From assembly GCA_003520455.1 (NCBI GenBank), contig DOUV01000393.1:1-5363 (forward strand): a stretch of 5,363 nt of DNA, given 5' to 3'. The notes beneath the pieces are model-generated. The model ran no database searches and had not been told where the DNA came from. It worked only from the letters and a program-made list of their open reading frames with translations. The stretch comes from Chloroflexota bacterium (lineage in GTDB: Bacteria > Chloroflexota > Anaerolineae > Ardenticatenales > Ardenticatenaceae). Shown piece after piece: positions 5,181 to 5,363 of the stretch. Numbering within the stretch: position 1 is the stretch's first letter; each line of letters starts with the position of its first letter. The position numbers were made by a program, and so were the translations under genes.

Positions 5181-5363
5181 GGTTGGTTCCTCGTGGCTCC
5201 GCTGGCTGCTTCAGCACGCAATCCCCAGGTTCCTCTCACTTCAGCGCCCCCGATTTTCGAAGCCTGCCCTGCCCCAGACCGAACAGCAACCGATAGGAGC
5301 GACCCTGGGAGGGGTGTACGCCGGAGTTGGCGGGGGGCGGACCCCTCCCCCAGCCCCTCCCCG
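5181..5363 (-). promoter_or_regulatory. Leader region of the glycan cluster
   Basis: Non-coding stretch ahead of the hpnA-like gene. GAGGA (5192-5188) is the Shine-Dalgarno for ATG 5180. The same AGAGGAACC/CGAGGAACC core (GAGGAACC on the minus strand) also occurs at 5235-5228, 43 bp further upstream, where it precedes a possible 14-codon frame. The distal end is strongly G/C-skewed. I find no convincing sigma-70 -35/-10 pair, so the promoter may be here unrecognised or lie beyond the window edge. Confidence 0.4.
5342..5362 (-). repeat. G-quadruplex-forming tract / start of a C-rich dispersed repeat
   Basis: The minus (coding) strand carries four runs of four or five G with loops of 1, 2 and 1 nt, which meets the standard quadruplex pattern with very short loops. 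On the plus strand it reads as C4-T-C5-AG-C4-T-C4 and then G at the window edge. I recall C-rich intergenic repeats of this kind in chloroflexotal and other genomes, usually continuing into a G-rich inverted half; the window ends before that half would appear. Confidence 0.5.

Overview
The window is GC-rich bacterial DNA. All five protein genes I can support lie on the minus strand, so the biological order runs from high to low coordinates. The set is: an HpnA-like extended short-chain dehydrogenase/epimerase, a left-handed beta-helix acyltransferase, a membrane-anchored family 2 glycosyltransferase (GT2), a soluble DPM1-like GT2, and a large multi-pass membrane protein of GT-C type cut by the left edge. 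Such content, the base composition, and a C-rich terminal repeat that I recall from chloroflexotal intergenic regions suggest a high-GC environmental bacterium, possibly Chloroflexota (Thermomicrobia-like). That assignment is an inference of low confidence.

Layout, in direction of transcription. Positions 5363-5181 are a non-coding leader. It carries a four-run G-rich tract on the coding strand, a Shine-Dalgarno sequence for the first gene, and a possible 14-codon upstream reading frame. The hpnA-like gene (5180-4155), acyltransferase (4148-3423) and membrane-anchored GT2 (3419-2355) follow with gaps of 6 and 3 nt and are almost certainly co-transcribed and translationally coupled. A 79-nt gap (2354-2276) with phased GGAAC repeats and two overlapping inverted repeats precedes the second GT2 (2275-1523). 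A convincing intrinsic terminator (about 1489-1452) closes this unit. The membrane protein then begins at a TTG codon (1361) and runs off the window at position 1 with no stop.

Functionally the first four genes look like a cassette for building a decorated glycan or glycolipid. The SDR enzyme would act on a nucleotide sugar or a lipid-linked substrate, the beta-helix protein would O- or N-acylate a sugar, one GT2 would work at the membrane, and the other would transfer a sugar to an acceptor that may be polyprenyl phosphate. The GT-C-like protein next door is the kind of enzyme that uses polyprenyl-phosphate sugars outside the membrane, so it may belong to the same pathway even though a terminator separates it. 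HpnA homologues are known from hopanoid loci, but no hopanoid cyclase or other hpn gene is visible here, so the substrate stays open. I see no mobile element, CRISPR array or RNA gene. Nothing in the window amounts to a clearly new system; the best leads are the regulatory-looking leader at 2276-2355 and the orphan HpnA context.
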